Shown here: piece after piece, positions 60,277 to 64,000 of the stretch
Position numbering within the stretch: position 1 is the stretch's first letter
Layout: every line of letters begins with the position of its first letter
Source: Toxonevra muliebris
Lineage: Eukaryota; Arthropoda; Insecta; Diptera; Pallopteridae
Assembly (NCBI GenBank): GCA_963691655.1
Contig: OY829328.1
Location: 32,507,890 to 32,571,889 of the forward strand
Length of the DNA stretch: 64,000 bases
Direction of reading: 5' to 3'
Program-made: the position numbers and the translations under genes
The notes under the pieces: generated by a model
The model's database searches: none
Told to the model about the DNA's origin: nothing
The model's input: only the letters and a program-made list of their open reading frames with translations

Positions 60277-60819
60277 CAGTGGCGGATACAGGAAACATTT
60301 TGGGGGGGGGGGGCAAATAAAAAATAAAAATTCTCCATATGAACCAAAACGCCAAAACGCGGGCTGGAGCGTTTTTTTCACGTTCGTGTAACGTTTTTTT
60401 TTTCTGTGGCCATGTGAAAACTTACTGGTACGCTACGCATTTTGGGGAAGCCGTGTTCTTGTAGCGAAGCATATCACAAATGATGATCTATTCTATGATC
60501 GATTTCCAAGGTAAAGGGTCGTGGAAAACATAACAATAGGAAACATTTATTCAGTTTTCGGTTTTAGATTGGTTTATAATGGGTCGAGAATTAGTAGAAT
60601 TTTTATTTAAGGTCGTTGATTCCTACCCTGTATTCAAATTTTAACTTTCCCAATTGGGATTTTCTTTATATCGACCCGAAATCTATAAATTTGTTATTTT
60701 TAGGGGGATTCAATTCTCTACCTTAGAATATAATCCGTTGAACTGGTACTTGAGTCACGTATTTAAGAGCCAAATCACCGAAATGATCCATTCTATTTGG
60801 ATATTTTTTAAGAATTTAA

Positions 60820-60875
60820 CCCCATCTGGGAATCGAAACTGAGGCAGCTGGAACTCCAGTCAAGCACTCATCCAC
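60820..60875 (-). repeat. tRNA-like segment of copy C
   Basis: On the minus strand it reads GTGGATGAGTGCTTGACTGG, AGTTCCAGCTGCCTC and a box-B-like AGTTTCGATTCCCAG. It is joined to the RT fragment at the same point as in copy B. A second, decayed box-B-like word lies near 60735. It is not a functional tRNA gene. Confidence 0.5.
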
Positions 60876-61480
60876 GAAGTAAACATAGCTGAACGTCGTC
60901 GAGCTGTTTCTGAACTAGATTAGCAGTTTCTGTAGGAGATTAATTTGATGCTAAAATGGCAGTATCGTCTGGATAAGTAGCTATATTTCAGGACTTATAA
61001 AAATCGAATAAAGAGCAGGACTTAGAACACTGCCCTGTGGTACTCTGGCTTTTACTTGACATTTGGCTGATGTTTCATCATTTACTTTGACATAGAATGA
61101 TAGGACTTTAAGACCAAATAAAATGGAGCTGGAAGTAAATTTTTTAATTTGTATAACAGCCCTTGATGCCAAACTTTTTCGAACGCTTTTTGAATGTCCA
61201 AAAATATGAGAGAGCAATATTGTTTGCGTTCCAGAAAGTCAGTGAGAATATTCACTATGCTCAAGAATACCGTGCTTATAACGATTGGTGATTCGGAACT
61301 ATATTCTTATTTTCTTGTTTTATTAGCAATCTACTACTTCGAATATTTTCGAGAATATTGCCAGCAAACTTATAGGTCTATATGAGGGCACTGAGTTTTC
61401 AAGTTTATTTGGTTTAGGTATCATTATTATTTCAGCACATTGCCATGGAGAAAAAAAGTGGTTTAATAAGCAAGATTATT
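60876..61480 (-). pseudogene. Jockey-like reverse transcriptase fragment (copy C)
   Basis: On the minus strand, 61082-61264 reads SIVNILTDFLERKQYCSLIF then LDIQKAFEKVWHQGLLYKLK, with the first catalytic Asp intact, and LLPAPFYLVLKSYHSM. A frame change follows and 60981-61217 gives VNDETSAKCQVKARVPQGSV then LSPALYSIF, the PQGSVLGP block. A deletion then removes most of the YADD block; a decayed remnant and VSELD-type sequence run to the tRNA-like junction at 60876. The fragment lacks endonuclease, thumb and C-terminus. Compared with copy B it preserves different positions, so both descend from one captured piece. Confidence 0.85.
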
Positions 61481-61645
61481 CCTTATTCTTATAATTGAAA
61501 GTAAATCGTAATAACTAAAAACAACAATAACTAATTATGTTCACCTTTTTGCCTGCTTAAGTTATTAAATTTTTAAGTGTTTGAAAATCTTTTGGGGGAG
61601 GAAATTTCCCCCTGTGCCCCCCCTTGTATCCGCGCCTGAACCTAT

Positions 61646-63009
61646 GCACACATTTAAAGTTAATGTATAGGCTCAGGATATGAGTTTGCGTACTAAACCA
61701 ATGAGCTATATACCTACAAACATATAAACGTACATACATAGTAAATATGTAACCAAATAGGAAATTCTTATTGCTTGTATAGGGCCAACCAAAGCAAACT
61801 ATTGACGTTTATGGGCACCGCGCCGGATCATGGTCGCATCATCTGTTATCTCCTCAGAGTGCGCTGCGTGTGCTTTTAGTTTCATTTCATTCTATATGTG
61901 TATCACTTTGGCAATGGTATGTGTAAAGTAAGTAAAAAAAAGCAAAGTAAAGTAAGACAAAAAAAAAAAAAATTAAAATGAATACCAATGCAGAGATAAA
62001 AATGTTGAGATGATGCATTATTGTGTTGTTTTTCCTTCGATTTATTTTTTGTGTCTCCGTGATAGTTTCTTGACTTATTTTCGTGCTTTTATTGATTGAA
62101 ACGAAAAAATTCCTTAAAATTTGTTACGCAAAGATTTTTTTCAGTGTTGTCAACTTCTTCGCATGCTATATACAAATTGTGCCAATAATCAATTTGTCAT
62201 TGCAAATGGCTTTTTACAGTGCAGACAGATAAGTTTTTTTTTTTAAATCTTAGCAAAACTGATGGCTTTCAATCAATTATGGCGGCCTCGTATGACGTAG
62301 ACTTGGGTGTTCGATGTGTCTCGGACGATGTGAGTGTAAGGTGAGCTAGCAGGCGAGTGTGGATGATCACAGATCAGTATACGAGTATATATATTCAAAT
62401 ATAGAAATGGTCAGTTTGGCGTCGGCATAGTCCATTAGATGTCTTCAAAAATTAAACGCAAATAGTATGTCAGGAATGCACTTTGAACTAAAGTTTTTTA
62501 AAGCAATTAAAACGCTTTTAAATCTACAGGTTTTTCCGGCTTTCATGTTAATTTTAAAATATATTTTTTTTGCATAAACATAAATCATTAAATTGAAGAT
62601 TTGTCTAGAATTACAAGTATTTATTTAAATAGTTATAAATTGATCTGCATATATACATATATGTAACGAAAAGAGCTAATTGTGTTGTTATTTCATTAGA
62701 CTTTTAAAGGCAAGATAAACTTAAAACATAACAGCTACTTATTTTAGTTTCCGCTTAATAATTTTTTTGATTGAGTTATGATTGAATGGAAATATCACTT
62801 GAAAATCGAATCTTATGTATTTTTATCTCTGATATGAAGATAAGGTGAACCCGAAACTGTAGGTGAAGCCGATACCCTCCATTATCTTAAGAAGTTCGGT
62901 AGATTTCGAAACGCTATTAGCTACAAAGAATTTGGTTGGAGTTTGAAATTTTTGCTTTTATTTTTGTCCGTCAAATGCAAAATTAATGTTGCATCAATCT
63001 TTAACCTTA
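61646..63009. other. Unassigned region
   Basis: No gene or transposon is recognised. A runs occur near 61960-61972, a T run near 62235, and a GC-richer patch with CGGACGATGTGAGTG near 62322. Confidence 0.4.
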
Positions 63010-63014
63010 CAATG

Positions 63015-63130
63015 GACGCCTGGGCTTAACAGATCCATTTTGAGTATACACATGTATATCTATTTTGTTTCTTTATGAATTGATCTGAAACTCCATGACT
63101 TCTTGCGCGAATGTTTTCTGAATACAATGA
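63015..63130 (+). repeat. Dispersed repeat, also at 14535-14655
   Basis: The same word series as at 14535-14655 (CCTGGGCTTAA, CCATTTTGAGT, GATCTGAAACTCCATGACTT, AATGTTTTCTGA) lies about 100 bp upstream of mariner coding sequence and may be its 5' non-coding part. Confidence 0.6.
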
Positions 63131-63227
63131 AGTAAAATTTGTTTCGATCGGAAAAAGTTAGTAGAACAACATTTTTTTTTGTTATTGTCTCAACATCGAA
63201 AGAAAGCCCATGTGTTTCTTTTTGTGT

Positions 63228-63627
63228 GTTGGACGCTCTGGCCAGCTAGTCACTGAAAAAGCCGATGAAAATTTGCAACTGGTGAAGCAAGAGCGGCACG
63301 CAAGCTGTCAGGAGATAGCTGAGGCACTAAGAATCAACCACATGAGCGACAGAAAAGGTGTTGTGTTCCACCATGAAAATGCCAGGCCACACACACCTTT
63401 GATGACCATCCAAAAATTGACTGCGGGCTGGGGGCTTGAAAGTTTTGATGCACCCACCGTATAGCCCGTACATTGCACCGTCTGACTACCATTTGTTTCG
63501 ATCTCTGCAAAACTCTCTTGATGGAAAAAAATTGGCCGACAGAAGAGCCGCTGAAAATCACTTGGCCAAGTTTTTCGCCGATAAATCACAGAATTATGGA
63601 ATTATGAAGCTACCGGAAAAATGGTAA
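63228..63627 (+). pseudogene. mariner transposase with large internal deletion
   Basis: The frame 63210-63464 contains GRSGQLVTEKADENLQLVKQ and SCQEIAEALRINH, the second DNA-binding helix-turn-helix. It then jumps to RKGVVFHHENARPHT, the block around the second catalytic residue. The central part with the first catalytic Asp is gone, and the second Asp is Glu here (HHEN for HHDN). A frame shift near 63435 leads to VLMHPPYSPYIAPSDYHLFR, where the third Asp (PSDY) is kept, and the protein ends IMKLPEKW at 63627. Normal mariner transposases are about 345 residues; about 130 are left. Terminal repeats were not found. Confidence 0.87.
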
Positions 63628-63660
63628 AAGATCATATATAATATTGGTCAATATGTAAGT

Positions 63661-64000
63661 CTTTTTTAAAGCCCTAACTGCACATATATGAATGTTAAAA
63701 ACACATACCAAATATAGGAGACCATGTATCAACATGTGCCAACAGCACACCAGCCAATGCAATAACATGGTGTAATAGGCCATAACTATCGTTTTAATCA
63801 CGTGGGCCTACTTAGCCCCAGCCGGTTATATGCAAAAATATTTAACGCTAAAATGTGGTAAGCAACATAAATGTACTCGGTACCTAAAGTATCGGCTTTC
63901 GATACCTAATGTGGAAAAAATCATTAAATGCGCTTAAAAAGTTTTTGCGAATTATGTATGTATAAAGTTTTTAATTTTACAAATTTTTTGAAATATATAC
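63661..64000. other. Unassigned spacer
   Basis: AT-rich end of the window without a recognised feature. Confidence 0.35.

Larger units (their letters stand above)
60277..61638 (+). mobile_element. Composite TIR element carrying an RT fragment (copy C, complete)
   Basis: The left end CAGTGGCGGATACAGG and the right end, read inward CAGGCGCGGATACAAGG, form a short inverted repeat. AACCTAT directly flanks both sides (60270-60276 and 61639-61645), a 7-bp TSD; an 8-bp hAT-type duplication with one change is possible. Next to the left end is a 12-G run (60302-60313), and G/C runs also sit by the right end. The order inside is an AT-rich body, a tRNA-like segment (60820-60875), a Jockey-like RT fragment on the minus strand and another AT-rich segment. 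Copy B at 19122-20435 has the same order. No transposase is present. This is a non-autonomous DNA element that has taken up a LINE piece. Confidence 0.88.

Overview
The window looks like gene-poor nuclear DNA of a higher fly (Diptera). It is AT-rich, full of homopolymer runs and CA, CAG/CTG and GTT microsatellites, and densely seeded with insect-type transposable elements. I found no host protein-coding gene, no functional tRNA or rRNA gene, no operon and no CRISPR array. Every reading frame that encodes a recognisable protein belongs to a decayed transposon: mariner and Tc1-type transposases, or reverse transcriptase (RT) and RNase H of non-LTR retrotransposons. The species cannot be fixed from sequence alone; a fruit-fly-like acalyptrate is a guess. 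The stretch could be intergenic, intronic or pericentromeric.

Layout. 1-290: end of a Tc1-type transposase. 751-2360: a TTAA-flanked inverted-repeat element split by a LINE tail with a clear 13-bp target-site duplication (TSD). 2936-3110: degraded piece of the composite family described below. 3420-4670: mariner with both ends and TA duplications. 6600-7503: unidentified stretch ending in a 20-A tail. 9634-10207: end of a composite element. 11129-11633 and 13761-14380: two MITEs. 15086-15347: a tRNA-derived SINE with 12-bp TSDs. 19122-20435: composite element with an RT fragment. 24249-25844: a second TTAA-flanked element split by a LINE RNase H fragment. 31200-32845: a pogo/Tigger-like element split by an RT fragment. 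35410-35880: two SINEs side by side. 37153-37329: a perfect 51-bp hairpin. 38262-39795: inverted-repeat element. 41550-42000 and 47140-47740: arrays of a degenerate 12-bp repeat. 42032-43285: Tc1-type element with both ends, followed by a MITE at 43364-43610. 45575-47069 and 57408-58942: two close copies of an R1-like LINE. 47960-48740: another LINE end. 51339-52345 and 54627-54742: several MITEs. 59340-59615: a two-unit tandem repeat. 60277-61638: complete composite element with TSD. 63010-63660: internally deleted mariner.

Two relationships stand out. First, the element at 60277-61638 has short terminal inverted repeats and a 7-bp TSD, yet carries a Jockey-like RT fragment joined to tRNA-like sequence. 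A second copy at 19122-20435 shares the same internal junction, so the capture happened before the element moved. Second, the SINE at 15086-15347 and the LINE at 865-2054 share their 3' ends (CCTAACC type) and both have clear TSDs. That is the pattern expected of a SINE mobilised by its partner LINE.
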